Shown here: positions 17,238 to 28,741 of the stretch, piece by piece | Layout of the letters: each line of letters begins with the position of its first letter | Position numbering within the stretch: the stretch's first letter is position 1 | NCBI RefSeq assembly: GCF_002754935.1 | Contig: NZ_CP018092.1 | Location: 434,001 to 498,000, forward strand | Source: Thermostichus lividus PCC 6715 | GTDB taxonomy: Bacteria > Cyanobacteriota > Cyanobacteriia > Thermosynechococcales > Thermosynechococcaceae | Direction: 5' to 3' | Length of the DNA: 64,000 nt | Made by a program: the position numbers and the translations under genes | The notes under the pieces: model-generated | What the model saw: the letters and a program-made list of their open reading frames with translations, nothing else | Database searches by the model: none | What the model was told of the DNA's origin: nothing

Positions 17238-18110
17238 ATGTACTTAGTCACAGGCGCAAGTGGACAACTGGGGTTGCGAGTGGTGCGGCGCTGTGTGTCC
17301 CTCAATGTGCCGGTGCGTGCCTTTGTGCGCCTCACGAGCCAGTATGACATGCTGAAGGAGTGGGGAGCCGAGGTCTTTATTGGCGACCTCCAAGAGCCAC
17401 GGGATATTGCCAAGGCCATGCAGGGGATCACAGCGTTGGTCTGCTGCCATGGGAGCCACCTCATTAGCCGCCACATCCACGCTATTGATTACCGTGCCAC
17501 CCTTGATCTGATTCAAGCGGCCCAAGCTCAACAGGTGCGCCATGTCACCCTCATTTCCCCGTTGGCTGTCACTGGCGATCGCCACGATTCACCCTTTCTT
17601 AAGGCCAAGTACGAAGCCGAGCAAGCTCTGATCCGCAGTGGCTTGAACTATACCATCTTCCGCTGTGCCACCCTAATGTCTAGCTTGATTCCCCTTGCGG
17701 AGCGCTTTCAGCAAACCGGTATCTATGTGATTTTGGGGGATCCGCAGCACCGTCTGCAACTCACCAGCCCGGAGGATTTGGCTCGCTGCATTATGATTGC
17801 TAGCCACACCAGCGATCGCCAGATTTTTAGCATTGCCCATCCAGAAATCTTTAGCCGTCAAGAGATTGCCGATCGCCTAGGTCGCTTTTTTAATAAACGC
17901 CCTTTTGTGGTTAACCTGCCCTTGGGGGCGATCGACGGTGCCCGCCAATTTCTAGGGTTATTCAATCGTGACATTGAAGCCAGCATGGGCACCCTGCGCA
18001 CCCTATTGGCCTACGAAAGTTTGTGTCCTAGCAGCGACATTGAGCGAGTACAGCACTACTTTCAACTCCCCTTAGAGTCTCTTGAGGATTTCCTGAACCG
18101 CTATTTTTAA
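17238..18110 (+). CDS. Atypical short-chain dehydrogenase (NmrA/Ycf39-like)
   Basis: This is an NAD(P)-binding Rossmann protein of 290 residues with TGASGQLG at residues 5-12 and the NmrA-like layout (FVRLTSQYDMLKEWGAEVFIGDL). The active-site Tyr-x-x-x-Lys of classical SDRs is replaced by FLKAKYEAEQ, as in atypical SDRs. Relatives in cyanobacteria include Ycf39 and other assembly or regulatory proteins, but this could also be a reductase; the substrate is unknown. It starts 46 bases after glmS and converges with the methyltransferase gene. Confidence 0.8.
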   Translation: MYLVTGASGQLGLRVVRRCVSLNVPVRAFVRLTSQYDMLKEWGAEVFIGDLQEPRDIAKAMQGITALVCCHGSHLISRHIHAIDYRATLDLIQAAQAQQVRHVTLISPLAVTGDRHDSPFLKAKYEAEQALIRSGLNYTIFRCATLMSSLIPLAERFQQTGIYVILGDPQHRLQLTSPEDLARCIMIASHTSDRQIFSIAHPEIFSRQEIADRLGRFFNKRPFVVNLPLGAIDGARQFLGLFNRDIEASMGTLRTLLAYESLCPSSDIERVQHYFQLPLESLEDFLNRYF

Positions 18111-18119
18111 TTGGCTAGG

Positions 18120-18794
18120 TTAGCGGTAGGCAACAACGGTCCAATGGCGATCGGAGGTGGCGGTCACCTCAACGCTGCAGGGTGGCTGGGGTATATTGGC
18201 CAACATGCTGCTAATTTCCTCAAGGGTGAGGGCGGCATGGAGGGAGTCGGCAAAGAGTTGGCGTTGCTGTGGATCACAGTCTTGGGCGTAGGTTTGCACC
18301 AGCGTATTGAGGTGCTCATGGGTGGTCGGGCGGATCAGATCCCGCACAAAGAGCAGCCCGCCGGGGCGCAGTACCCGCAACATTTCTGCGAACGCTGGCC
18401 GTGGATCTGGCAAGTGATGAATAAGGCTATTGCTGATGACTACGGCAAAGGAACCGTCGGTAAAGGGCAGTGCCTTGGCATCGCAGGGGCAAAGGGTGAT
18501 GTTAGGGCATTGCTGAGTATGGGTGTGGGCGATCGCCAGCATAGCTGCGCTCAGATCCGTGGCGGTGATGTGCCAATGGGGGTATCGCTGCGCGAGCATT
18601 TGGGGAATTCGTGCTGTGCCTGTGCCGACATCCAGCAAAGATAGGGGGTGATCGGCCTCGGTAATCTGCGCCAGTAAATCCTCACAAAACGCCGTGTTAA
18701 CTGCCCTAAAGTCTGTGGCATCGTAGGCGGCTGCGGCTTCAGGGGTGTCCATCACCTCTGGCTCGAGAACCCGCGGTAAGTGAGCAGTAACCAT
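18120..18794 (-). CDS. Class I SAM-dependent methyltransferase
   Basis: This 224-residue methyltransferase has the SAM-binding motif I LLDVGTGTARIPQ, an acidic motif II (ITATDLSAAML), and PFTDGSFAVVISNSLIHHL with RVLRPGGLLFVRDL as post motifs. The substrate is unknown. The frame runs on upstream to 19064, but that part lies opposite a tnpB remnant and reads as nonsense, so the start is put at the ATG at 18794 (MVTAHLPRV). Confidence 0.85.
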   Translation of the reverse strand: MVTAHLPRVLEPEVMDTPEAAAAYDATDFRAVNTAFCEDLLAQITEADHPLSLLDVGTGTARIPQMLAQRYPHWHITATDLSAAMLAIAHTHTQQCPNITLCPCDAKALPFTDGSFAVVISNSLIHHLPDPRPAFAEMLRVLRPGGLLFVRDLIRPTTHEHLNTLVQTYAQDCDPQQRQLFADSLHAALTLEEISSMLANIPQPPCSVEVTATSDRHWTVVAYR

Positions 18795-18851
18795 GCAACC
18801 CCTAGTCCGTGACCTTTCGTATTCTATCGAAGCTAGACCCTGCTCAGCTAA

Positions 18852-19214
18852 AAACCGCAGGAGCGCCGCAGAGCCAACAGTTGGGCGTTTTATCAATTGA
18901 GACAATGTCTGCAGTACAAGGCGATACTGGCAGGGGTTAACCTTGTGGTTGTGCCGCCGGCCTACACATCGCAGACTTGCCACAAGTGCCTGCATATTCA
19001 TCCTGACCGGAGCAAATCTTATCGGTTGGGCAAGATGTTTACGTGCGGTCATTGTGGCTGGCAAGGGGATGCAGACTTGAATGGAGCAAACCTGATCAAG
19101 CGTTTGGGTCTGTCTTTAAACCAGCTTGGAGGAGCCGAGAAATTGTCTTGCTCTTTGAGTGAGCATATCTTGAGGGCTACTGAAAGCTCCCGTCTAGAGC
19201 ACGTTAGCGCTTAG
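18852..19214 (+). pseudogene. tnpB: 3' fragment of a tnpB gene
   Basis: The frame opens after a stop at 18849 and reads ANSWAFYQLRQCLQYKA, then PPAYTSQTCHKCLHIHPDRS, CGHCGWQGDADLNGANL and a tail ending at 19214. These are the C-terminal parts of TnpB: the helix before the zinc finger, the four-Cys zinc finger and the last RuvC Asp. The N-terminal two thirds are missing, so it cannot be functional. It differs from the zinc-finger-less tnpB at 622-1929 and from the broken copy at 3772-4762. It is thus evidence of a third TnpB lineage. Confidence 0.85.
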
Positions 19215-19248
19215 CGGAAGTTGTTTACAGAGGCGTTGAGAAGCAACA

Positions 19249-20037
19249 ATGGGCATCTTTGGTGGCATTTTAGTTGTGGTTGCAGTTGTGCTGTTTTTTG
19301 TGCAACGCCACTATCGCCTGAAGCTACGCAGCCTCAAGTTAGCAACCCCATCCACCACCGCTGAACTGCATCACCTAGGGGAGCAAGTGGCACGGGAAAT
19401 TGGCGGTGGCAATCTGCGCGAATATGTAAAAATTACAGGCCAAGTGACGACGGAGTCTCCCTTAACCTCAGAATTAAAGCAGGTGCCCTGTGTGCACTAC
19501 AAAATGTCCGTCACGCGGGAGTACGAGGAACAGGTACGTGAGACAGATAGCGACGGGCGGACACGCTGGCGTACCGAACGTCGCTCTGACACCATTAGCA
19601 GCAATAGTCAGTCGATTCCCTTCCGTCTGCGCGATCGCTATGGTGACATTGAAGTGGATCCGACCGGGGCGGATATTGAAACTGTACAGGTCTTAAATGA
19701 GTTTCGCCCCGCCAATAATGCCAATCGGCTCTCCTTCGGGGCATTTACCTTGAATATTGGTACCTTGTCCTTCGGCAGTGGCACCACCCTCGGCTACCGC
19801 TATCAGGAATGGATTTTGCCCGTGGATCGCTCGGTTTTAGTGGTGGGGACTGCTAGCGACCAGACGGGAACCCTACGGATTGAGCGCCCAACTGCGAAGG
19901 GGCAAAAGTTTTTTATTTCCCTGAAGTCGGAAGACAGCCTCACTCAAGACACCAGTAATACCATTCTTTATACTGGTCTGGGGGCGGTGGCCTGTGGTGG
20001 CATCGGAGTGCTACTCATTTTGCTGAGCCTGTTCTAG
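19249..20037 (+). CDS. GIDE-domain membrane protein
   Basis: The 262-residue protein has an N-terminal transmembrane helix (residues 3-19), a soluble central region and a C-terminal helix (about 240-261). The central text, with GQVTTESPLTSELKQVPCVHYKMSVTREYEE and DRSVLVVGTASDQTG, matches the GIDE/BAM-type domain shared with mitochondrial E3 ligase MUL1; bacteria keep this domain without the RING finger. The function in cyanobacteria is unknown. Its last 27 bases overlap the 3' end of rsmA on the other strand. Confidence 0.78.
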   Translation: MGIFGGILVVVAVVLFFVQRHYRLKLRSLKLATPSTTAELHHLGEQVAREIGGGNLREYVKITGQVTTESPLTSELKQVPCVHYKMSVTREYEEQVRETDSDGRTRWRTERRSDTISSNSQSIPFRLRDRYGDIEVDPTGADIETVQVLNEFRPANNANRLSFGAFTLNIGTLSFGSGTTLGYRYQEWILPVDRSVLVVGTASDQTGTLRIERPTAKGQKFFISLKSEDSLTQDTSNTILYTGLGAVACGGIGVLLILLSLF

Positions 20038-20810
20038 CGCTTCGCTGAGGGCTAGCCAGTCTCTCAGGCTCAAGGCTTCAGCACGGCTCTCGGGAGGAAG
20101 TCCCAGTTCCGCTAAGACCTGACGAACAGCACTCGGATCAACCAGTGATTTTAAGGCATTGGCTAGCATTTTGCGGCGGGTGGCAAACCCCTGCTTCAGC
20201 AGCCGCTCTAACCACTGGGGGAAGTCACCTGAGGTGGCGTTGGGTGAGGCCGTAAACAGATCACCATCGATTCCACTTTTGGGGGTGGCTGAAAGGCGCG
20301 CGGGGGAACGGCACAGACAGGTTCACAGGTGGCCAAGAACTGGCTACGTACTGAAAGGGCACCGTAGGCTTTGCTGCCCGGTTTGGCCATGAGGCGATCG
20401 CCAATTTCCTTTTGCACGAGGAGGATGAGGCGCTCAAAGGCGGGGGTGCGAGGCTGGCTCAGGGTTCCCAGTAAGTGTTCTAGGAGCAGGCCTGTGATGT
20501 TGTAGGGAATATTGGCCACTACTTTGTTACACCCCAAAGCCGCCAGATCAGTGCGCAGGATGTCCCCTTCCATCAGCACGAAGCGATCGCTGCGGATCTG
20601 CCGCTTCAGGCTTGCACATAAATCGCGATCCAGTTCCACCGCAACCACCGCAACCCCAGCCGCCAACAGGGGACGAGTGAGTGCACCGCGCCCTGGGCCT
20701 ACTTCAAGGACGCGATCGCCCGGTGTTAAGTGCGCCGCAGCAATCATCTGTGCCAACACCGCTTCACTGCGTAGCCAGTGCTGGCCAAACCGTTTGCGAG
20801 GTCGATTCAC
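20011..20810 (-). CDS. rsmA: 16S rRNA (adenine1518/1519-N6) dimethyltransferase, frame broken at a G/C run
   Basis: RsmA (KsgA) dimethylates two adjacent adenines near the 3' end of 16S rRNA late in small-subunit assembly. The N-terminal frame has FGQHWLRSEAVL, VLEVGPGRGALT and NIPYNIT motifs. As written it stops early at 20208 after VTSPSG. With one more base in the five-base run at 20217-20221 it continues PQWLERLLKQGFATRRKML and on to QAQQNE with a stop at 20011. This gives 266 residues, the normal length. The lesion sits in a homopolymer and looks like a sequencing error. The start abuts the end of eno. Confidence 0.88.
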
Positions 20811-22523
<1,713 letters not shown>

Positions 22524-25115
22524 ATGAGTAATTTTTCCGATTCCAACGGTCACGCCCCTAACTCCTCTGCTGTTCCACCAACCGATGACCATTGCGATCT
22601 CTACATCGAGAGCGATCGCACGGGCATGACGGTGCAAACCCTGAAGCGCGCCTTTGTCGATAACTTGCACTACATCCAGGGCAAAGATGCCACCTTTGCC
22701 ACCCCCTACGATTATTTCATGGCACTGGCCTACACGGTGCGCGATCGCCTGTTGCACCGCCGCATTAAAACCGCCCAAACCTATTTTGAGCAGGATGCCA
22801 AAGTAGTTTATTACCTGTCGGCGGAATTTTTGATCGGGCGGTTATTGCTCAATAACCTCATTAACGTCGGCCTTTACGAGCAAGCCAAACAAGCCATGGC
22901 AGAGTTTGGGCTTGACCTGAATGAGCTGATGGAGCGAGAGCCAGAACCTGGCTTGGGCAATGGGGGCTTGGGTCGGCTGGCAGCTTGCTTTTTAGACTCC
23001 TTGGCCACCTTGGAAATCCCGGCAGTGGGGTATGGCATTCGCTATGAATACGGCATCTTTGAGCAAGTCATCACCAACGGCTGGCAGCACGAAGTACCCG
23101 ATAACTGGCTCCGCTTTGGGAACCCGTGGGAAATTGCCCGCCCCGACTACAACGTCGAAGTGAAGTTTGGCGGCCATACAGAAGCCTACACCGATGCTCA
23201 AGGCCACTATCGGGTGCGATGGGTGGCAGGCACCACCGTTCTTGGCACCCCCTACGATACCCCCATTTCCGGCTACGGCAAAAATACCGTCAACACCTTG
23301 CGGCTGTGGAGTGCCCGCGCTGCCCAAGACTTTAACTTGCAAGTCTTTAACGCCGGGGACTATACCCAAGCGGTTTCGGAGAAAACCTTTAGTGAAAACA
23401 TCTCCAAAGTTCTGTACCCCAACGATAATACCCCACAAGGGAAGGAACTACGGCTGCGGCAGCAGTATTTCTTTGTCTCGTGCTCACTGCAAGATATTAT
23501 TCGGCTCTATCTGCGCAAGCACACCAGTTTTGATGCATTCCCCGAAAAAGTTGCCATCCAGCTAAACGATACCCACCCGGCCATTGGGGTGGCGGAATTG
23601 ATGCGACTGTTGATTGACGAGTATCAACTGACGTGGGAGGAAGCGTGGGACATTACCCAGCGCACCTTTGCTTACACCAACCATACCCTTCTTTCTGAAG
23701 CCTTAGAACGCTGGTCTATTGATCTGTTTGGGCGACTGTTGCCGCGTCACCTAGAGATCATTTATGAAATTAACTACCGCTTTCTCAATGAAATCCGTCA
23801 GCGATATCCCGGTAATACCGCCCGCTTAGCACGGATGTCTCTGATTGAGGAGGGGCACCCGAAGCAGGTACGCATGGCGCACTTAGCCTGTGTGGGTAGC
23901 CATACGGTAAATGGCGTGGCCGAACTTCACACCGAGCTAATTAAACAGGAATTGATGCGGGACTTCTACGAGATGTACCCCGACAAATTCCAAAACAAAA
24001 CCAATGGCATTACGCCACGGCGCTGGCTCCTCCTGAGCAATCCCCAATTGGCCAAGCTGATTACCGATACCCTCAACAGCGATCGCTGGCTTTACCACCT
24101 AGAAGACCTGCGAGGCTTAGAACCCTACGCGACGGATCCGGCGTTCCACGCCAAGTGGCAGAAGATTAAACAGGTCAATAAGGAACGCCTCGCCGACTAC
24201 ATCTGGCGCAACAATCAAATTGAAGTGGATCCCTACTCCTTATTTGACATTCAAATTAAGCGCATCCACGAGTACAAGCGCCAGCACTTGGCCGTGCTGC
24301 ACATTATTACCCTGTACGAGCAAATTAAGGCCAACCCCAATATTGATATTCAACCGCGCACGTTTATCTTTGGTGGCAAGGCGGCACCCGGCTATTTCAT
24401 GGCCAAGATGATGATCAAACTGATCAATTCTGTTGCGGCCATGGTGAACCACGACAGCGATGTCAATGGTCGCCTTAAGGTGGTATTCCTGAACAACTAT
24501 TCGGTGTCTCTGGGGGAAATTGCCTATCCGGCGGCGGATCTCTCAGAGCAGATTTCCACCGCAGGAAAGGAAGCCTCAGGAACCGGCAATATGAAGTTTG
24601 CCCTCAACGGTGCGCTCACCATTGGCACCCTAGACGGCGCAAATGTGGAAATTCGCCAAGAAGTCGGGGCTGAAAATTTCTTCCTCTTTGGGTTAACAGC
24701 GCAGGAGGTGATGAGCCTCAAAGCGGAAGGCTACAATCCCCGTGACTACTACAACAGCAATCCGTTGCTGAAAAAAGTCATCGACAGCCTCATTTCCGAC
24801 TATTTTTGCCCGCGGGAGCCGGGGTTATTTGAGCCAATTGTTAGCTCACTGCTCAATGACGATCAATACATGCTCTTGGCGGACTACCAGTCCTATATAG
24901 ACTGCCATCAGCGGGCAGCGCAGGCCTTCCGTGATAAAGACCGCTGGACCCAGATGTCGATTTTGAATGTGGCGCGCATGGGGAAATTCTCTAGCGATCG
25001 CACCATTGCTGAATACTGCAAAGACATCTGGAAGATTGAACCAGTGCCCGTCTCCTTAGATGCGTGTCGGCCTGCCTTCCAGCCTGCACGAACCACACAA
25101 ACCAGTAGTCTCTAG
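22524..25115 (+). CDS. glgP: Alpha-glucan (glycogen) phosphorylase
   Basis: This enzyme releases glucose-1-phosphate from glycogen at night or in stress. It has 863 residues and the complete family signature EASGTGNMKFALNGALTIGT, whose Lys carries pyridoxal phosphate, then LDGANVEI. The N-terminal part has YYLSAEFLIGRLL and EPEPGLGNGGLGRLAACFLDS. The first about 35 residues are poorly conserved and acidic, so a slightly later start is possible, but the ATG at 22524 is reasonable. Confidence 0.96.
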   Translation: MSNFSDSNGHAPNSSAVPPTDDHCDLYIESDRTGMTVQTLKRAFVDNLHYIQGKDATFATPYDYFMALAYTVRDRLLHRRIKTAQTYFEQDAKVVYYLSAEFLIGRLLLNNLINVGLYEQAKQAMAEFGLDLNELMEREPEPGLGNGGLGRLAACFLDSLATLEIPAVGYGIRYEYGIFEQVITNGWQHEVPDNWLRFGNPWEIARPDYNVEVKFGGHTEAYTDAQGHYRVRWVAGTTVLGTPYDTPISGYGKNTVNTLRLWSARAAQDFNLQVFNAGDYTQAVSEKTFSENISKVLYPNDNTPQGKELRLRQQYFFVSCSLQDIIRLYLRKHTSFDAFPEKVAIQLNDTHPAIGVAELMRLLIDEYQLTWEEAWDITQRTFAYTNHTLLSEALERWSIDLFGRLLPRHLEIIYEINYRFLNEIRQRYPGNTARLARMSLIEEGHPKQVRMAHLACVGSHTVNGVAELHTELIKQELMRDFYEMYPDKFQNKTNGITPRRWLLLSNPQLAKLITDTLNSDRWLYHLEDLRGLEPYATDPAFHAKWQKIKQVNKERLADYIWRNNQIEVDPYSLFDIQIKRIHEYKRQHLAVLHIITLYEQIKANPNIDIQPRTFIFGGKAAPGYFMAKMMIKLINSVAAMVNHDSDVNGRLKVVFLNNYSVSLGEIAYPAADLSEQISTAGKEASGTGNMKFALNGALTIGTLDGANVEIRQEVGAENFFLFGLTAQEVMSLKAEGYNPRDYYNSNPLLKKVIDSLISDYFCPREPGLFEPIVSSLLNDDQYMLLADYQSYIDCHQRAAQAFRDKDRWTQMSILNVARMGKFSSDRTIAEYCKDIWKIEPVPVSLDACRPAFQPARTTQTSSL

Positions 25116-25195
25116 AGCCAAGCCTGCTGCCCAATCTAGTGGAGTGCTGTTCTTTGCTCTACACTGGACAAGGTTTGAGCAATGAGGAGAACGGC

Positions 25196-26461
25196 ATGGC
25201 GGGGATCGGGTCAGCCCTACGGGTCTTTCAAAGCCGCAAGATGGCGGCACTCCTACTGCTGGGCTTTTCATCCGGCTTGCCGCTGTTTCTCACCAGCCGT
25301 ACCCTCCAAGCCTGGATGACCGTAGAGGGGGTTGACCTCACGGCGATCGGGCTGTTTAGCTTGGTGGGGCTGCCCTACTCCCTCAAGTTTCTGTGGTCGC
25401 CGCTTTTAGATCGCTATACCCTCCCCTTTTTGGGGCGGCGGCGCGGCTGGTTGTTACTGATTCAAGGGTTACTGCTGGTGGCGATCGCCCTGATGGGGCT
25501 ACAGAATCCGAGTGCCAGCTTACGGTTACTGGCGATTAATGCCTTGGCGATCGCATTTTTAAGTGCCAGCCAAGATATTGCCGTCGATGCCTACCGCGCC
25601 GATGTGCTCGATCCCCTTGAAATGGGAGCAGGAGCCGGTATTTATGTGTTGGGCTATCGAATGGCACTCCTGATCACCGGATCCGCTGCGTTGATCTTGG
25701 CGGATCAACTGCCGTGGCCGCTGGTCTATGGCGTAATGTCGCTGTTGATGCTGGTGGGGATGCTGACAACCGTTTGGGCACCGGAGCCGGAGGTGCAGCC
25801 AGCCGCTCCTCGCTCTTTGCGCCAAGCGGTGCTTCAACCCTTTTTAGATTTTTTTCAGCGGTATAGCTGGGGGACGGGGCTGATTATCCTAGGGTTTATT
25901 TGTTTGTATCGCCTAGGGGATGCTCTCACGGGGAATATGATGACCCCCTTTCTGCTGCAACAGGGCTTTAGCCAAACAGAAATTGGCGCTGTGCAGGGCG
26001 GAATTGGTCTCATTGCCACCATTGTTGGTGCACTGGCTGGGGGGGCTGCTATCAGTCAAATTGGCATTCATCGTGCCCTTTGGGTGATGGGAGGGCTACA
26101 GGCCTCTAGTAATGTGTCCTATTTTGTCTTGGCCAATGCGGGTGCAAATCCGGTTGTTATGATTGCTGCCATTAGTATTGATAATTTTTGTGCGGGGCTG
26201 GCGATCGCTGCGTTAACAGCACTTTTAATGAGCCTCTGCAACCCCCAATTCAGCGCCACTCAGTATGCACTCCTCTCCAGTTTATTTGCCTTTAGTCGAG
26301 ATGTTCTGGCCGCTCCTGCCGGGAAAGCAGCGGAACTCATGGGCTGGCCCTTGTTTTTCCTCTTTACGATTGGTGCTGCCCTTCCCGCGCTGCTGCTGTT
26401 GCCCTTCTTTGCACCATGGCACCCCGAAGCCGATGTTCCCCGACCCGGCAGTGATGGCTAG
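25196..26461 (+). CDS. Major facilitator transporter, AmpG-like
   Basis: This is a twelve-helix membrane protein of about 421 residues. LLLGFSSGLPLFLTSRTLQAWM, SLVGLPYSLKFLWSPLLDRY and the QDIAVDAYRADVL segment are hallmarks of the AmpG family, which in enterobacteria imports anhydromuropeptides for cell-wall recycling. In cyanobacteria the substrate is not settled. The longer frame begins at 25139, but the first 19 residues are not membrane-like; MAGIGSALRVF at 25196 is preferred. It follows glgP by 80 bases. Confidence 0.85.
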   Translation: MAGIGSALRVFQSRKMAALLLLGFSSGLPLFLTSRTLQAWMTVEGVDLTAIGLFSLVGLPYSLKFLWSPLLDRYTLPFLGRRRGWLLLIQGLLLVAIALMGLQNPSASLRLLAINALAIAFLSASQDIAVDAYRADVLDPLEMGAGAGIYVLGYRMALLITGSAALILADQLPWPLVYGVMSLLMLVGMLTTVWAPEPEVQPAAPRSLRQAVLQPFLDFFQRYSWGTGLIILGFICLYRLGDALTGNMMTPFLLQQGFSQTEIGAVQGGIGLIATIVGALAGGAAISQIGIHRALWVMGGLQASSNVSYFVLANAGANPVVMIAAISIDNFCAGLAIAALTALLMSLCNPQFSATQYALLSSLFAFSRDVLAAPAGKAAELMGWPLFFLFTIGAALPALLLLPFFAPWHPEADVPRPGSDG

Positions 26462-26464
26462 CAT

Positions 26465-28741
26465 TCAGGCCGGGCTGGGTGTATCGCTGCCGAGCCGCAC
26501 AAAACTGCGTCGGGGGCGTTTTTTCCAAGGAATATCCAGCATACCCGTTTGGGAGCGGCCACTACTGATTTTATGCTTCACCTTCACAGGACGGTAGTCT
26601 GTGAGAATCCGCAGACTATTGAGTTCTGCTAATAGGGTTGCCCCATTGCTAATGAGCACCGCCAGCACTGGGTGTAGGCTCAAAAATACCCCTGCTAAGA
26701 CCACACTGACGTTGGGAATAACCACCAAGGCAATGTTTTGGTTAATAATCTCCATGACTTCTTTACTGAGGGCGATCGCCTGAATAATCCCTTCAAGATT
26801 ATTATTCATCAGTAAAATATCTGCCGTTTGCCGTGCGGCATCACTGCCCTCCGGCAGGGAAATGGAAATGTCGGCGTAGGCCATCGCCGCTGTGTCGTTA
26901 AACCCTTCCCCAACGTAGGCCACGACGTTTTCGCCATTATTTTTAAACTTTTTGAGAATCTCCACCTTATCTTCTGGCAGGGTATTGGTGTAAATTTGGC
27001 CAAGACGAAAGCCAGCGGCATAACCAACGGCGTTGGCAACTTCGTGGTGATCCCCTGTCACCATATAGCATTCAATGCCGCGATTTTGCAGATCGGCAAT
27101 GACACTGGCCGTTTCTGGGCGCACCGGATTGCTGTAAAAAAGGACAGCCACCAGTTCACCATTACAGGCAACGCAAGCAAGGGAGCGATTCCAGAGCACG
27201 CCCTCGTGGGAGCGAAGTTCTTCAAGGTCGGCGTCAATATTGTTGTCAGTCATAAACTGGTGTGTGCCCACCAGAATCCGTTGCCCCTCTACCAACCCCA
27301 TAGCACCGCGCCCGGGTTCATAGCTCCAATCTGAGTACTCGCCCGGCGAGATCCCCCGCGCTTGGGCGTACTCCATCACCGCTAAGGCAAAGGGATGGTT
27401 GATGTGCTGCTCAATGGTGCTGAGCCAGTACAGGAGGGTGTCTTCGCTAAGGTGTTCTTTGAGAATTTCCACCCCAGCAATGGTGCCCTTCACTTCCGTG
27501 AGAGTGCCGGTTTTATCAAAGACGATAATATTTACCCGCGAGAGTAGCTCAAGGGCACGACCATTGCGCACATACACGCCTACTTGGGGAGCATGGGTCA
27601 GGGCGGCCAAAATGGCTGTCGGAATGGTAATGCCAATCCCAGCGCCAAAGTCAAGCTGTAACGGGGCGATCGCCCGGTGAGCATCCAAGGTCAGCCCATA
27701 CACAAGGGCAGAGACCCCCATAGCCGGTAAGATCGCTTGGTTAGAAATTTCTTCGGCGTAATTCTCAATGCGTGTATCGAGTTGGGGGGCTTGTTTGGCC
27801 AGTTGGAGCGTTTTCCCCACTTGGGTATCATTGCCAACCGCCTTAGCAGCAATACAGAGTTGCCCCCGCACCACCAAAGACGAGGCCAGCACCGCCTGCC
27901 CCGGTTCACAGGTCAGTAAATCCGACTCACCCGTCAAAAACTGCCGCTGAATCACCGCTGACCCCCAGAGCACCTCGCCATCGACAGGTACTGCCGAGCC
28001 AGCCGCCACAATGACGTGATCCCCCACGTGTAACTCACGAATTGAGACGTTACGACGACTACCATCCCGCTCAATCCAGTAGGTGCGCTGCTGATCAAGG
28101 GGATCAAACACTTGGGCTTCACCCACCTGTGCTGTCATGTCCCGCAGGCATCCCCCCATTTGGCTCATGAACACCGCTAGCACTGGAGCCATATACTCCC
28201 CTTGCAAGGTATGCAAAATCGTCCACAGGGATTCCAGTTGGGTGACGTTGAGATGGCGATGCTCAAGGCTTTCGAGGGCTTCCTGAAATGTGGGCAGAGC
28301 AATGATGGTAATGATTGTCGCGACAATTACTGGATAGAACGGAGTTTGCAGTGGCAATAGGGCAACAATGGCTAAGGCAGCCACAGGCAAGGCCATCTTT
28401 TGCAAAAAGTAGGCGGTGTTCCATGGGGAATACACCTGCTTGTCAATCGGCAGAATGGTGGGGCTGGGTAAGTCAGGGTCGGCGGCGCGACGGATCAGGG
28501 AACTAAACAGGGCAAGGTGACTCTCGCCATCGCTGTTATATTCGATCACGATACAGGCGGCAGCAGCATTGACGCGAATTTGCTGAACAACCTCCTGCTG
28601 CACCAACAGGTGCTGAAGTTGGCGCAGGTAGTGCTCGTCATAGCGCAGACGCGGAACCCGCAGCCGCAACCGCCCAGGAAGGTGATGAACCACTTCGTAG
28701 GCAATGGTTTGGGGGTCAGGATGAGTAGTGGTCATGGTCAT
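26465..28741 (-). CDS. P1B-like P-type ATPase lacking the CPC metal motif
   Basis: This 758-residue P-type ATPase has an N-terminal HMA2-like domain (HHLPGRLRLRVPRL, without CxxC), TGES in the actuator domain (270-273), the phosphorylation site DKTGTLT starting at Asp409, an HP pair in INHPFA and the hinge motif as GEGFND instead of GDGxND. In helix 6, where heavy-metal pumps carry CPC before xxLGLATPTAI, this protein reads FGAGIGITIPTAI: the metal-binding cysteines are gone. The transported substrate is therefore unclear; a non-metal or hard-cation substrate, or a regulatory role, are possible. Its start overlaps the end of the bestrophin gene by 26 bases, so the two form an operon. Confidence 0.85.
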   Translation of the reverse strand: MTMTTTHPDPQTIAYEVVHHLPGRLRLRVPRLRYDEHYLRQLQHLLVQQEVVQQIRVNAAAACIVIEYNSDGESHLALFSSLIRRAADPDLPSPTILPIDKQVYSPWNTAYFLQKMALPVAALAIVALLPLQTPFYPVIVATIITIIALPTFQEALESLEHRHLNVTQLESLWTILHTLQGEYMAPVLAVFMSQMGGCLRDMTAQVGEAQVFDPLDQQRTYWIERDGSRRNVSIRELHVGDHVIVAAGSAVPVDGEVLWGSAVIQRQFLTGESDLLTCEPGQAVLASSLVVRGQLCIAAKAVGNDTQVGKTLQLAKQAPQLDTRIENYAEEISNQAILPAMGVSALVYGLTLDAHRAIAPLQLDFGAGIGITIPTAILAALTHAPQVGVYVRNGRALELLSRVNIIVFDKTGTLTEVKGTIAGVEILKEHLSEDTLLYWLSTIEQHINHPFALAVMEYAQARGISPGEYSDWSYEPGRGAMGLVEGQRILVGTHQFMTDNNIDADLEELRSHEGVLWNRSLACVACNGELVAVLFYSNPVRPETASVIADLQNRGIECYMVTGDHHEVANAVGYAAGFRLGQIYTNTLPEDKVEILKKFKNNGENVVAYVGEGFNDTAAMAYADISISLPEGSDAARQTADILLMNNNLEGIIQAIALSKEVMEIINQNIALVVIPNVSVVLAGVFLSLHPVLAVLISNGATLLAELNSLRILTDYRPVKVKHKISSGRSQTGMLDIPWKKRPRRSFVRLGSDTPSPA

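Noticed and set aside
18795-19064. N-terminal extension of the methyltransferase reading frame to 19064
   Set aside because: The extra 90 residues lie antisense to a clear TnpB C-terminal fragment and have no domain-like text; the ATG at 18794 gives a normal methyltransferase.
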